Shown here: one piece after another, positions 24,361-32,509 of the stretch
Position numbering within the stretch: the stretch's first letter is position 1
Layout of the letters: each line of letters opens with the position of its first letter
Source: an uncultured Lachnospiraceae bacterium
GTDB lineage: Bacteria > Bacillota > Clostridia > Lachnospirales > Lachnospiraceae
NCBI GenBank assembly: GCA_934320895.1
Contig: CAKRFY010000002.1
Location: 62,001-126,000, forward strand
Direction of reading: 5' to 3'
Length of the DNA stretch: 64,000 bases
Made by a program: the position numbers and the translations under genes
The notes under the pieces: model-generated
Databases searched by the model: none
The model's input: the letters and a program-made list of their open reading frames with translations, nothing else
Told to the model about the DNA's origin: nothing

Positions 24361-25644
24361 ATGATTGACATAAGATTTCTGAGAGAAAATCCGGATATTG
24401 TTAAACAGAACATTAAAAATAAGTTTCAGGATGAGAAACTTCCATTAGTAGATGAGGTTATAGAATTTGACGCTAAGTCAAGACAGGCAAAACAGGATGC
24501 AGATGCACTTCGTGCTTCAAGAAAGTCGATTTCTAAAGAAATCGGTGCACTTATGGCTCAGGGTAAGAAAGAGGAAGCTGAGGCAAAGAAAGCAGAAGTT
24601 TCAAAGAATGCTGAAAAACTTGCTGAGTTAGAAGAACTTGAAAAAGAGTACCAGGAAAAAGTTAAAGAGAGAATGATGGTCATTCCAAACATCATTGATC
24701 CAAGTGTTCCTATTGGCAAGGATGACAGTGAGAATGTTGAGATTGAAAGATTTGGTGAGCCTGTGGTCCCAGATTTTGAAGTACCTTATCATACAGAGAT
24801 TATGGAGAAATTTGATGGTATCGATCTTGATGCAGCTGGAAAGGTTGCAGGAAATGGTTTTTACTATCTTATGGGAGATATTGCGAGACTTCACTCAGCA
24901 GTTATATCTTATGCAAGAGATTTTATGATTGACAGAGGATTCACATATTGTGTACCACCATTTATGATCAGAAGCAATGTAGTTACAGGTGTTATGAGTT
25001 TTGCTGAGATGGATGCTATGATGTATAAGATCGAAGGTGAGGATCTATATCTCATTGGAACAAGTGAACATTCAATGATCGGTAAGTTTATTGATACTAT
25101 TGTTGATGAGAAAGAACTTCCAAAGACTCTTACAAGTTATTCACCTTGCTTTAGAAAAGAAAAGGGTGCTCACGGTATTGAGGAGCGTGGAGTTTATCGT
25201 ATACATCAGTTTGAAAAACAGGAAATGATAGTTGTTTGCAAACCAGAAGAAAGCAAGATGTGGTTTGATAAGTTATGGCAGAATACTGTTGATTTATTTA
25301 GAAGTCTTGATATTCCAGTTCGTACACTTGAATGTTGTTCAGGGGATCTGGCTGATCTTAAAGTTAAATCTATCGATGTTGAGGCATGGTCACCACGCCA
25401 GAAGAAATACTTTGAGGTTGGAAGTTGTTCAAATCTTGGTGATGCACAGGCTCGTCGCCTTCAGATTCGTGTTCGTGGTGAGAATGGTGAGAAGTATTTT
25501 GCACATACTCTTAATAACACGGTTGTTGCACCACCTAGAATGCTTATCGCATTTCTTGAGAATAACCTTCAGGCTGATGGAAATGTTCGAATTCCTGAAG
25601 CACTCAGACCATATATGGGTGGTAAGGAATTTTTAGGCAAATAG
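24361..25644 (+). CDS. serS: seryl-tRNA synthetase
   Basis: A 427-residue class II synthetase of standard length that charges tRNA-Ser with serine. The N-terminal coiled-coil tRNA-binding arm covers about residues 27-105 (charged repeats ending KVKERMMVIPNIID). Class II motif 2 is seen in SPCFRKEKGAHG, followed by ERGVYRIHQFEKQEM; motif 3 lies in LNNTVVAPPRMLIAFLENN. TSEHSMIGKF is the serine-pocket TSE. AAAAGGAG precedes the ATG. Only 73 bases separate it from the preceding gene and no T-box leader fits there, so it is either expressed by readthrough or by a short local promoter. Confidence 0.96.
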   Translation: MIDIRFLRENPDIVKQNIKNKFQDEKLPLVDEVIEFDAKSRQAKQDADALRASRKSISKEIGALMAQGKKEEAEAKKAEVSKNAEKLAELEELEKEYQEKVKERMMVIPNIIDPSVPIGKDDSENVEIERFGEPVVPDFEVPYHTEIMEKFDGIDLDAAGKVAGNGFYYLMGDIARLHSAVISYARDFMIDRGFTYCVPPFMIRSNVVTGVMSFAEMDAMMYKIEGEDLYLIGTSEHSMIGKFIDTIVDEKELPKTLTSYSPCFRKEKGAHGIEERGVYRIHQFEKQEMIVVCKPEESKMWFDKLWQNTVDLFRSLDIPVRTLECCSGDLADLKVKSIDVEAWSPRQKKYFEVGSCSNLGDAQARRLQIRVRGENGEKYFAHTLNNTVVAPPRMLIAFLENNLQADGNVRIPEALRPYMGGKEFLGK

Positions 25645-25681
25645 GTATACAGTCATATGGGATGAATTGGAGGGATTGCAC

Positions 25682-26119
25682 ATGAGGCTTGATAGAAAGG
25701 ACCTTGATAGAAAGCTGGATGGAAATGTACATGAGTGTAAACAATGTGGACGCATATTAAACAAAATGTACAGAGAGGATATTTGTCCTGAGTGCAGGGA
25801 TTTGAATTTATTTGCACAGGTTAAGGATTACATTAGAGAAAATGATGTAAAAGAAATAGATGTTGCAGAACATTTCAACATACCTGTTGCAAAAGTTCGA
25901 AGATGGATTAAGGAAGGTCGGATTCAGTACAAAGAAGGTGAGAATATCACACCGATTCATTGTCAGATATGTGGAAAAACAATTGATTTTGGAGCTGTAT
26001 GTCCTGAGTGCAGGAAAAAGAACGGACTTCATATATATGCTAAAAAGTCGTATAGTGATGAGGATATTCACAGCGCTATGAGATTTCTTGGAAAAGAGGA
26101 AGAAGGCAGGCGATACTAG
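25682..26119 (+). CDS. YvyF-like zinc-ribbon/helix-turn-helix flagellar regulator, 3' end altered by a MITE
   Basis: A 145-residue protein with two zinc ribbons around a DNA-binding-like helix pair: CKQCG...CPEC (about 17-38), IDVAEHFNIPVAKVRRWIKEGRI (about 55-78), and CQICG...CPEC (about 93-110). This order matches the flagellar operon protein YvyF of Firmicutes, whose exact biochemical role is not settled. The ATG at 25682 lies seven bases behind GGAGGG. The last codon TAC and the stop TAG straddle the junction with a 163-bp MITE, so the stop is supplied by the element. Without the insertion the frame would continue 14 residues further to a TAG after CHSKI. It follows serS by 37 bases. Confidence 0.75.
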   Translation: MRLDRKDLDRKLDGNVHECKQCGRILNKMYREDICPECRDLNLFAQVKDYIRENDVKEIDVAEHFNIPVAKVRRWIKEGRIQYKEGENITPIHCQICGKTIDFGAVCPECRKKNGLHIYAKKSYSDEDIHSAMRFLGKEEEGRRY

Positions 26120-26278
26120 TGTACTGTATCATTGACATTTTGTCAAATAACTTGTATAAATTTCCATCTGCTGCGTTGTCATCAGTCGCCGTAGCCCGCT
26201 ACGGCTCATTCTTCCGTCTTGCAGACTGAAAATTTACCATGCGTTATTTAGCTGAAAGTCAGTGATACACTACACTAG
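26116..26278 (+). mobile_element. 163-bp MITE, copy 1
   Basis: Terminal inverted repeats CTAGTGTACTGTATCA (left) and TGATACACTACACTAG (right, one mismatch) bound a 163-base sequence flanked by the dinucleotide TA on both sides. An internal perfect hairpin GCCGTAGC-CC-GCTACGGC is present and there is no ORF. A second copy with the same length and only about five differences lies at 56504-56666. TA target duplication suggests mobilisation by an IS630/Tc1-mariner-type transposase encoded elsewhere. Confidence 0.88.
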
Positions 26279-26405
26279 TATTATATGATAGATATGTGGC
26301 AGTTTTTGTGTCACAGTAAAATTTAGAACAGATATTATTGAAAAACAGTATGGATATTTTCTGTACTGTTTTTCTTATAGTGGTTTAAATAAAGAGAATA
26401 GGTAA

Positions 26406-26602
26406 TTGCGAAACTACTTATAGGCTATGTTAATTGCACAAATATAACAAATACTAACGCAGGCACGCTCTCGCTACCTGTCACTCGTAACAGTACTAAG
26501 TCAGCAAAATACGCTGCCTAAGTGCTGACGGTGACAGAGTGCACTGCTAATACTATTTGTTATATTTGCACAATTTAATCAAGGCTTATGATAGTTTCGC
26601 AA
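26406..26602. repeat. 197-bp fold-back (MITE-like) element
   Basis: The ends TTGCGAAACTA (26406) and TAGTTTCGCAA (26602) begin imperfect inverted arms of about 48 bases; both arms contain TGCACAAATATAACAAATA-type sequence near their inner ends. Inside, TGTCAC/GTGACA and GTCAGCA/TGCTGAC pairs continue the fold, so nearly the whole element forms one long hairpin. It has no ORF. It differs in sequence from the neighbouring MITE at 26116-26278. Together the two elements fill the 520-base gap before the AraC gene. Confidence 0.75.
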
Positions 26603-26641
26603 ACGCCTAAATAAAGAGAAGATGGAAAGGATAAAAAATTT

Positions 26642-27589
26642 ATGACAGCGAAGAAAAAGGAAAAAATTGAATTCAGGTATTATAAGATGCCCACGGGAAT
26701 TTCGTTTCTTGCACTGCTTGGAGAGAAATGGGTGCGATCTTATGGTCAGGGGATAGATTATCTTCACTTTCACAACTGTATGGAAATAGGTTACTGTTAT
26801 GAAGGTGAGGGAAAATTATCAATAGGGGAAAGTGAGTATCTATACAGAGGTGGTCAGTTCTCTATAATTCCTAAAAATTGTTCCCATACAACAACAAGTG
26901 CAGTTGGAACGGTAAGCAGATGGGAATATTTATTTGTTGATGTTGATGAAATTTTAAAATGTATGTATCCGGCGGGGATAAATAAAAAAAGTGTTGAACA
27001 GATGATTTCAAGAATCAATGCTAAAGCAATGTTTTGTGATGCAAGGGAATTTCCTGACATGGCACAAAGGATTCTGAATATATTTGATGTGATGCGCAGA
27101 GCTGAGGAATATCATATTGAGGAGGCAAAGGCATTACTTAATGAATTTCTGATAAGAGTAGCAAGAGTCAATGCCCATGTTATACAGAATGATATACATG
27201 AAACAAAAGCAGAAAGAGCAAGCTCATTTATTTCTGATGCATTGAGCTATATCAGTGATCACTATATGGAACAGATACGTATAGAAACATTGGCAACACA
27301 GTGTCATATAAGTGAGACACATTTTAGAAGATTGTTTTCATCTTATATGAGTATCGGGCCACTGGAATATATAAATCTCGTAAGGATTCAGAATGCATGT
27401 GAGATGCTAAAAAAGACGGATGAGATGGTATCTGATATTGCATATAAATGTGGTTTCGGCGTATTGTCTACATTTAATCGTAATTTTAAGCAGATTATGG
27501 GATGTTCGCCATATGAATGGAGAAAGAGACCAGAGAATTTTGAGCAACAAATACTAAAAGCACAAGTACGTTCAGAAGAAGGATGGTAA
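26642..27589 (+). CDS. AraC-family regulator of the adjacent sugar ABC importer
   Basis: A 315-residue protein. Residues about 40-120 form a cupin sensor domain (FHNCMEIGYCYEGEGKL, GGQFSIIPKNCSHTT). The C-terminal 100 residues carry two helix-turn-helix motifs: IETLATQCHISETHFRRLFSS, and VSDIAYKCGFGVLSTFNRNFK followed by GCSPYEWRK, the AraC signature. GGAAAGGA precedes the ATG. It is immediately upstream of the importer genes, whose promoter carries tandem direct repeats at 27603-27640, so it probably activates them in response to the imported glycan. Confidence 0.9.
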   Translation: MTAKKKEKIEFRYYKMPTGISFLALLGEKWVRSYGQGIDYLHFHNCMEIGYCYEGEGKLSIGESEYLYRGGQFSIIPKNCSHTTTSAVGTVSRWEYLFVDVDEILKCMYPAGINKKSVEQMISRINAKAMFCDAREFPDMAQRILNIFDVMRRAEEYHIEEAKALLNEFLIRVARVNAHVIQNDIHETKAERASSFISDALSYISDHYMEQIRIETLATQCHISETHFRRLFSSYMSIGPLEYINLVRIQNACEMLKKTDEMVSDIAYKCGFGVLSTFNRNFKQIMGCSPYEWRKRPENFEQQILKAQVRSEEGW

Positions 27590-27602
27590 TATTGCACAAA
27601 CG

Positions 27603-27667
27603 ATGGTTGAAAATGCACAGCATATGGTCAAAAATGCAAACTATAACATAAAATGTAATAGTATAAT
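27603..27667 (+). promoter_or_regulatory. importer promoter with tandem AraC-type activator sites
   Basis: Direct repeats ATGGTTGAAAATGCACA (27603-27619) and ATGGTCAAAAATGCAAA (27624-27640) match at 14 of 17 positions and start 21 bases apart, two helical turns. The -10 TATAAT is at 27662-27667, but no good -35 hexamer lies 17 bases before it; the second repeat abuts that position instead. This is the layout of an activator-dependent AraC-type promoter. Confidence 0.65.
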
Positions 27668-27754
27668 AGGTACATCGAAAGCGATAATAAATACTTAAAT
27701 ATGTACAAAATGACGAAGAAAGCATATTTTGAAGTGATAAAAGGAGGAAAATTT

Positions 27755-29077
27755 ATGAGAAAAAAAATTATAAGTATGTTGCTTTGTGCAACGATGGTGA
27801 CAACGATGATCACAGGATGTGGCAAATCATCAGATGACAAGAAGACAGACAGTAGTAAAGCATCAAGCAGTGATGCGAGCAGCAGTAAATCAAGTGGACC
27901 TGTAAAGCTTACTCTCTGGGGAGCAGAAGGAGATCAGGACTTCTTAAAGGGAGTTGTAAAGAACTTTGAAAAAGCATATCCTGATCAGAAGTTTAATATT
28001 GAGATCGGTGTTGAATCAGAGTCAACTGCAAAAGATACGGTTTTAAAGGATATCGAGGCGGCAGCAGATGTTTATTCGTTTGCAAGTGATCAGTTGGCAG
28101 ATCTTGTAAGAGCAGGTGCTTTGGCAAATGTAGATAGCGAGGAACTCAGCAGTATCTACTCTAAAGCAAATAAGACAATTGATGACATTAAGGGTGCAAA
28201 TGTTGATGATTCTATTGAAGCCTCTTCAATAGATGGCAAGATGTACGCATTTCCAACTTCAGGAGCAAATACATACTTCCTTTACTATGATAAATCAGTT
28301 ATCTCAGAAAAGGATGCAGCAAAATGGGATACGATTCTTGCAGATGCTAAGAAAGCAGGCAAGAAAGTTGGTATGACACTTAATTCAGGATGGTACCTTG
28401 CATCATATTTCTATGGAGCAGGATTTACTACAGGTCTTAATGAAGATGGAACTACTACAATGGACTGGAACGGCACAAGTGCTGATGGTATTAAGGGAAC
28501 AGATGTTGTAAAAGCTATGCTTGATATTACATCTAATCCAGCATTCAAACCTATCGCAGATGGTAAGATTTCTGATTCTATTCCAACAGGAGATTATTGT
28601 GCAGTTGTTTCGGGAACATGGGATAGCCAGAATGCTCAGAAAGTATGGGGAAAGAATTATGCAGCTATCAAGCTTCCTACATATACTCTTGGTGGCAAGC
28701 AGGTTCAGATGAAACCGGCATATGGATATAAGATGGAAGGTGTAAATGCATATTCAAAGAATTTAGGATGGGCTACACTTCTTGCTGAGTACATTGCAAA
28801 CGAAGAATCTCAGACAGCACACTTTGACCAGGTTGAGACACCGCCTACAAACAAGAAATCACTTGAGAGTGATGCTCTTAAGTCAAATCTAGCAGTTCTT
28901 GCAGCTACATCAGAAGGTGACATAGGTGTTATTCAGAGTGTTGGTGGAAAATACTGGGATCCTACAAAGACATTTGGTGAGATGATAGCTAAACACAAAC
29001 TTTCAGCAACAGATGACAAAGCCATTCAGAAAGCATTGGATAATCTTGTATCAGGTGTTACAGCATCATTAGATTAA
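27755..29077 (+). CDS. sugar ABC transporter substrate-binding lipoprotein
   Basis: A 440-residue extracytoplasmic solute-binding protein of family 1 (MalE-like). The ATG at 27755 follows AAAGGAGG. The signal peptide ends in the lipobox MITGC at about residues 19-23, so the mature protein is lipid-anchored. A Ser/Lys/Asp linker follows to about residue 50, then the binding domain starting with KLTLWGAEGDQDFLKGVVKNFEKAYP. It is first in an operon with two MalF/MalG-type permeases; no ATPase is encoded here, so a shared MsmK-type ATPase is presumably supplied from elsewhere. The nearby GH53 galactanase suggests galacto-oligosaccharides as substrate, but malto-oligosaccharides cannot be excluded. 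Confidence 0.9.
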   Translation: MRKKIISMLLCATMVTTMITGCGKSSDDKKTDSSKASSSDASSSKSSGPVKLTLWGAEGDQDFLKGVVKNFEKAYPDQKFNIEIGVESESTAKDTVLKDIEAAADVYSFASDQLADLVRAGALANVDSEELSSIYSKANKTIDDIKGANVDDSIEASSIDGKMYAFPTSGANTYFLYYDKSVISEKDAAKWDTILADAKKAGKKVGMTLNSGWYLASYFYGAGFTTGLNEDGTTTMDWNGTSADGIKGTDVVKAMLDITSNPAFKPIADGKISDSIPTGDYCAVVSGTWDSQNAQKVWGKNYAAIKLPTYTLGGKQVQMKPAYGYKMEGVNAYSKNLGWATLLAEYIANEESQTAHFDQVETPPTNKKSLESDALKSNLAVLAATSEGDIGVIQSVGGKYWDPTKTFGEMIAKHKLSATDDKAIQKALDNLVSGVTASLD

Positions 29078-29107
29078 ATAGCAGATAGAAGTATGGTTTA
29101 GAGTTTT

Positions 29108-29145
29108 GGCAGGCATATATCCTTGTATGTATGTCTGCCTGTTTT
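29108..29145 (+). terminator. attenuating hairpin between binding protein and permease
   Basis: GGCAGGCATA (from 29108) pairs with TATGTCTGCC (to 29139), followed by TGTTTT. Such hairpins typically make the binding protein transcript more abundant than the permease part. Confidence 0.6.
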
Positions 29146-29162
29146 ATAAAGGAGAAAAAGTT

Positions 29163-30623
29163 ATGGCGAATCAGTCAAAAGGTAGTGCCGTGTCAGCGAT
29201 TAGTGGATTCTTCAAAGCTATTGGTGGGTTTTTCTCTGATTTTGGAACGGCAGTTGTTAAAGGCGATCTATTTGTAAAATTATCACTAGTGTGGTGGGGC
29301 GCGGGATATGTCAAACGCAAGCAGTACATAAAGGCAGCGATAATGACTGTGTTAGAAGCATTGATCATTCTGTTCACTGTCAATTTTGCAATGGATTATG
29401 TACCAAAATTTGGGACATTAGGAACCGTAAAGGCAGAAAAGATTTTTAATCCTGATACGATGAAAAGTGAATGGAATGATTACGATCATTCATTTAAAAT
29501 ATTACTTTTCTCAATATTTAGTTTTGTTGTATGGTTTGCAGCAATCATTGTCTGGATGAAAAATATGATGAATGTTTATAAGCTTCAGACAATGGAGGCA
29601 GAAGGTAAGCATATAAATACTTTCAAGGAAGATTTAAGATTATATATCGAAGAAAAATTCCATATTACTCTTTTAGCACTTCCTGTACTTGGTATTGTAG
29701 TGTTTACTCTTATTCCGATTCTGTTGCTTGCATTTGTAGCATTTACAAATTATGACCAGAGTCATATGCCACCTTCTCAGCTTTTTACATGGGTTGGTTT
29801 TAAGAACTTTGCGGCATTGTTTGGTGGCGGCGGACTTACATCAACATTTGGTTACTCATTTGTACGTGTTTTGGGATGGACACTTGTGTGGGCGTTTTTT
29901 GCTACGATCACAACATATATCGGAGGAATACTTTTGGCATTGCTGCTTAATAGCAAAAAGACAAGATTACCAAAACTCTGGCGTACATTATTTGTTGTAA
30001 CTATCGCTGTACCACAGTTTGTATCACTGCTTCTTGTAAGAAACTTCTTTGCAGACAGTGGAATTGTAAATACAATATGTGCAAATATCGGATTGACAGG
30101 ATTTTTAAGAAGTGCGGGTATGATATCAACAACATATATCCCATTTTTATCTGCTCCAGGTTGGGCACATGTTATGATAATTCTTATAAATATCTGGGTA
30201 GGTGTTCCTTATCAGATGCTTATCGCTACTGGTGTATTGATGAATATCCCAGAGGATCAGCTTGAAAGTGCAAAAGTAGATGGTGCAAAACCATTCCAGA
30301 TATTCAGAAAAATTACAATGCCATATATGTTGTTTATCACAGGACCGGCTCTTGTTACAGACTTTGTAAAGAATATAAATAACTTCAATGTTATTTACCT
30401 GTTGACACAGGATGTTTATACAACAACAAACCAGTCACTTGCGAATTCACAGGCGCAGGAAGTTGACCTGCTTGTTACATGGCTGTTCAGACTGACACAG
30501 GATTATTACAATTACAAGATGGCATCAGTAATTGGTATTGTAGTCTTTATTATTTGTTCAGTATTTACTTTAATAGCATTTAATTTCATGATTAAAGGAG
30601 ATAAGGAGGGAACATATCAATAA
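29163..30623 (+). CDS. sugar ABC transporter permease (MalF type)
   Basis: A 486-residue integral membrane protein. The ATG at 29163 follows AAGGAGAAAAAG. An N-terminal extension of about 170 residues with its own membrane segments (LEALIILFTVNFAM and LFSIFSFVVWFAAIIVW) precedes the six-segment permease core, as in MalF proteins with additional N-terminal helices. The cytoplasmic EAA-loop equivalent reads ESAKVDGAKPFQIFRKITMP. It pairs with the next permease to form the channel; the coding regions overlap by one base (TAATG), so translation is coupled. Confidence 0.9.
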   Translation: MANQSKGSAVSAISGFFKAIGGFFSDFGTAVVKGDLFVKLSLVWWGAGYVKRKQYIKAAIMTVLEALIILFTVNFAMDYVPKFGTLGTVKAEKIFNPDTMKSEWNDYDHSFKILLFSIFSFVVWFAAIIVWMKNMMNVYKLQTMEAEGKHINTFKEDLRLYIEEKFHITLLALPVLGIVVFTLIPILLLAFVAFTNYDQSHMPPSQLFTWVGFKNFAALFGGGGLTSTFGYSFVRVLGWTLVWAFFATITTYIGGILLALLLNSKKTRLPKLWRTLFVVTIAVPQFVSLLLVRNFFADSGIVNTICANIGLTGFLRSAGMISTTYIPFLSAPGWAHVMIILINIWVGVPYQMLIATGVLMNIPEDQLESAKVDGAKPFQIFRKITMPYMLFITGPALVTDFVKNINNFNVIYLLTQDVYTTTNQSLANSQAQEVDLLVTWLFRLTQDYYNYKMASVIGIVVFIICSVFTLIAFNFMIKGDKEGTYQ

Positions 30624-31483
30624 TGAAGATAAAAAAGATGAAAGACGCGCGTTTGTCGCGAATTATATTACATAATGCATTACTTGCGGTTTTAGCTATT
30701 ATATGGCTGATTCCTATCGTATGGCTGTTTTGTACTTCATTTAGTGAGTATTCAGGAATGAATACAAGTACATTTTTCCCGAAGAAGTGGAGTGCCATAC
30801 ACTATGTTAAACTGTTCCATCCGGATACAGTATCACAGTTTCCTCAGTGGTTTATAAACACATTTGTTGTTGCTTGTGCAACATGTGTGATATCAACATT
30901 ATTTGTATTGATGGTAGCATATGCAACATCTGTTATGCGTTTTCCGATGAGAAAACCATTGATGAACATAGCAGTTATCTTAAACCTGTTTCCAGGTATG
31001 TTAGCAATGATTGCCGTATATTTTGTATTAAAGACATTTAATCTTACAAATAGTTATGCAGGACTTATCATGGTATATTCTGCATCATCAGGTTTAGGTT
31101 ATCTGATAGCAAAGGGTTTCTTTGATACGATACCGAGAGCACTCTGTGAGGCAGCACGTATTGACGGATGCAGTGAGGCGAGAATCTTTTTCCAGATTGT
31201 AGTTCCAATGAGCCGTCCGATTATAGTATATACGGTTATCAGTAGTTTCCTTGTACCATGGATGGATTTCGTATATGCTAAGATGATATTAAATTCAGGT
31301 GTATCATCTAAGTATACAGTAGCTATCGGTCTTTATAAGATGCTTGATAAGATGCTTATCAATGAATACTTCACACAGTTTTGTGCAGGCGGTGTTCTTG
31401 TATCTATTCCGATTTCAATATTGTTTATGATAATGCAGAAATTCTATGTAGAAGGTGTTACAGGCGGAGCAGTAAAAGGTTGA
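30623..31483 (+). CDS. sugar ABC transporter permease (MalG type)
   Basis: A 286-residue inner-membrane permease with six hydrophobic segments. The EAA loop reads EAARIDGCSEARIFFQIVVPM, which contacts the ATPase. Family length and order (binding protein, MalF, MalG) are standard. It is translationally coupled to the upstream permease and followed by a strong terminator at 31508-31547 that closes the operon; no ATPase gene follows. Confidence 0.93.
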   Translation: MKIKKMKDARLSRIILHNALLAVLAIIWLIPIVWLFCTSFSEYSGMNTSTFFPKKWSAIHYVKLFHPDTVSQFPQWFINTFVVACATCVISTLFVLMVAYATSVMRFPMRKPLMNIAVILNLFPGMLAMIAVYFVLKTFNLTNSYAGLIMVYSASSGLGYLIAKGFFDTIPRALCEAARIDGCSEARIFFQIVVPMSRPIIVYTVISSFLVPWMDFVYAKMILNSGVSSKYTVAIGLYKMLDKMLINEYFTQFCAGGVLVSIPISILFMIMQKFYVEGVTGGAVKG

Positions 31484-31507
31484 TATATTTTTATTTGTAA
31501 AAGAGAA

Positions 31508-31547
31508 TTGCGGCTTGAAAAATTTGTTTTCAAGTCGCAAATTTTTT
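31508..31547 (+). terminator. terminator of the sugar importer operon
   Basis: TTGCGGCTTGAAAA (31508-31521) pairs with TTTTCAAGTCGCAA (31527-31540), with one G-U pair, followed by ATTTTTT. Confidence 0.85.
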
Positions 31548-31647
31548 ACTTTATAGTATAATGTTTTGTGAGAACTATGCTGTGAACAATAAAATTTGCG
31601 ATTAGTTTTAAAATTGACCAAATGAAGTAAGAGAGGAGAAAAAGCAT

Positions 31648-32418
31648 ATGGATATGAAAGGAAGACGTGGGCCCTGGAAAACCCCTAACATTACTGCGGA
31701 TGGTTTAAAAATATTTGCAGTAGTTATAATGCTTATACAAAATATAGGAATTGTTATCATAGAAAAGGGAGTTATAGGACTTAATAATTATACGCAGGCT
31801 CAGCTTTCAGAAGCTATGGCAAAAGACTCAAAACTTATGACTGCGGCGGGTGTAGGCTCAGTTATGCAGTTAATAGGGGGATTAGCAGTTCCTATATTTG
31901 CTTTTCTGCTTGTAGAAGGATTTTTGAAAACATCAAGTTATAGCAGATATCTTATATCGATGGTGGTATTTGCGATAATAAGTGAGATACCATATGACCT
32001 TGCGACAGGTCATAAGATAATAGACTGGTCAAGTCAGAATGCGCTTGTAACAATGTGCATATGTCTTTTGATGTTGTATTTCCTTAGCATGTTTAAAGAA
32101 AGAAAAGGGATGATGTACTCGGTAGCGAGGCTAATGATAGTATTATGTGCAGTAGTATGGGTGACATTATTCAAGGCTCAGTTTGGACTCTGTATGGTAT
32201 TGTTAACTGCAATATTTTATCTTTTTTATTCTAAAAATGCTTTAAAAACATTTTTAGGAATGCTTGTAAGTCTTTTATATGTAACAGGACCATTATCATT
32301 TTATGGAATATGGTGCTATACAGAGGAACGCAAAAACATACTTCCAAAATATGCATATTATATCTTCTATCCATTACATTTGCTGATACTCTGGCTTATC
32401 GTAAAAATATTTATATGA
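31648..32418 (+). CDS. TraX-like membrane protein
   Basis: A 256-residue polytopic membrane protein with about seven or eight hydrophobic segments. GLAVPIFAFLLVEGFLKT, then ISEIPYDLATG and WSSQNALVTMCICLL match the TraX family, named for an F-plasmid pilin-acetylation protein but widespread as chromosomal genes in Firmicutes, where the role is unknown. An acyltransferase-like membrane activity is the usual guess. The ATG follows GAGAGGAG. It lies between the importer operon and the lacI-type gene, with no obvious link to sugar metabolism. Confidence 0.8.
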   Translation: MDMKGRRGPWKTPNITADGLKIFAVVIMLIQNIGIVIIEKGVIGLNNYTQAQLSEAMAKDSKLMTAAGVGSVMQLIGGLAVPIFAFLLVEGFLKTSSYSRYLISMVVFAIISEIPYDLATGHKIIDWSSQNALVTMCICLLMLYFLSMFKERKGMMYSVARLMIVLCAVVWVTLFKAQFGLCMVLLTAIFYLFYSKNALKTFLGMLVSLLYVTGPLSFYGIWCYTEERKNILPKYAYYIFYPLHLLILWLIVKIFI

Positions 32419-32509
32419 TGCAGGGGTAAAAAAAGCACCTATATAAAGCTTGCAATTTCTTCAATGCTCATCTAAAATGTGAACGAGAATATAAAAGGAG
32501 CGTGAATGG

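Noticed and set aside
26116..26278. IS element with its own transposase
   Set aside because: The 163 bases contain no usable ORF, so the element must be non-autonomous.
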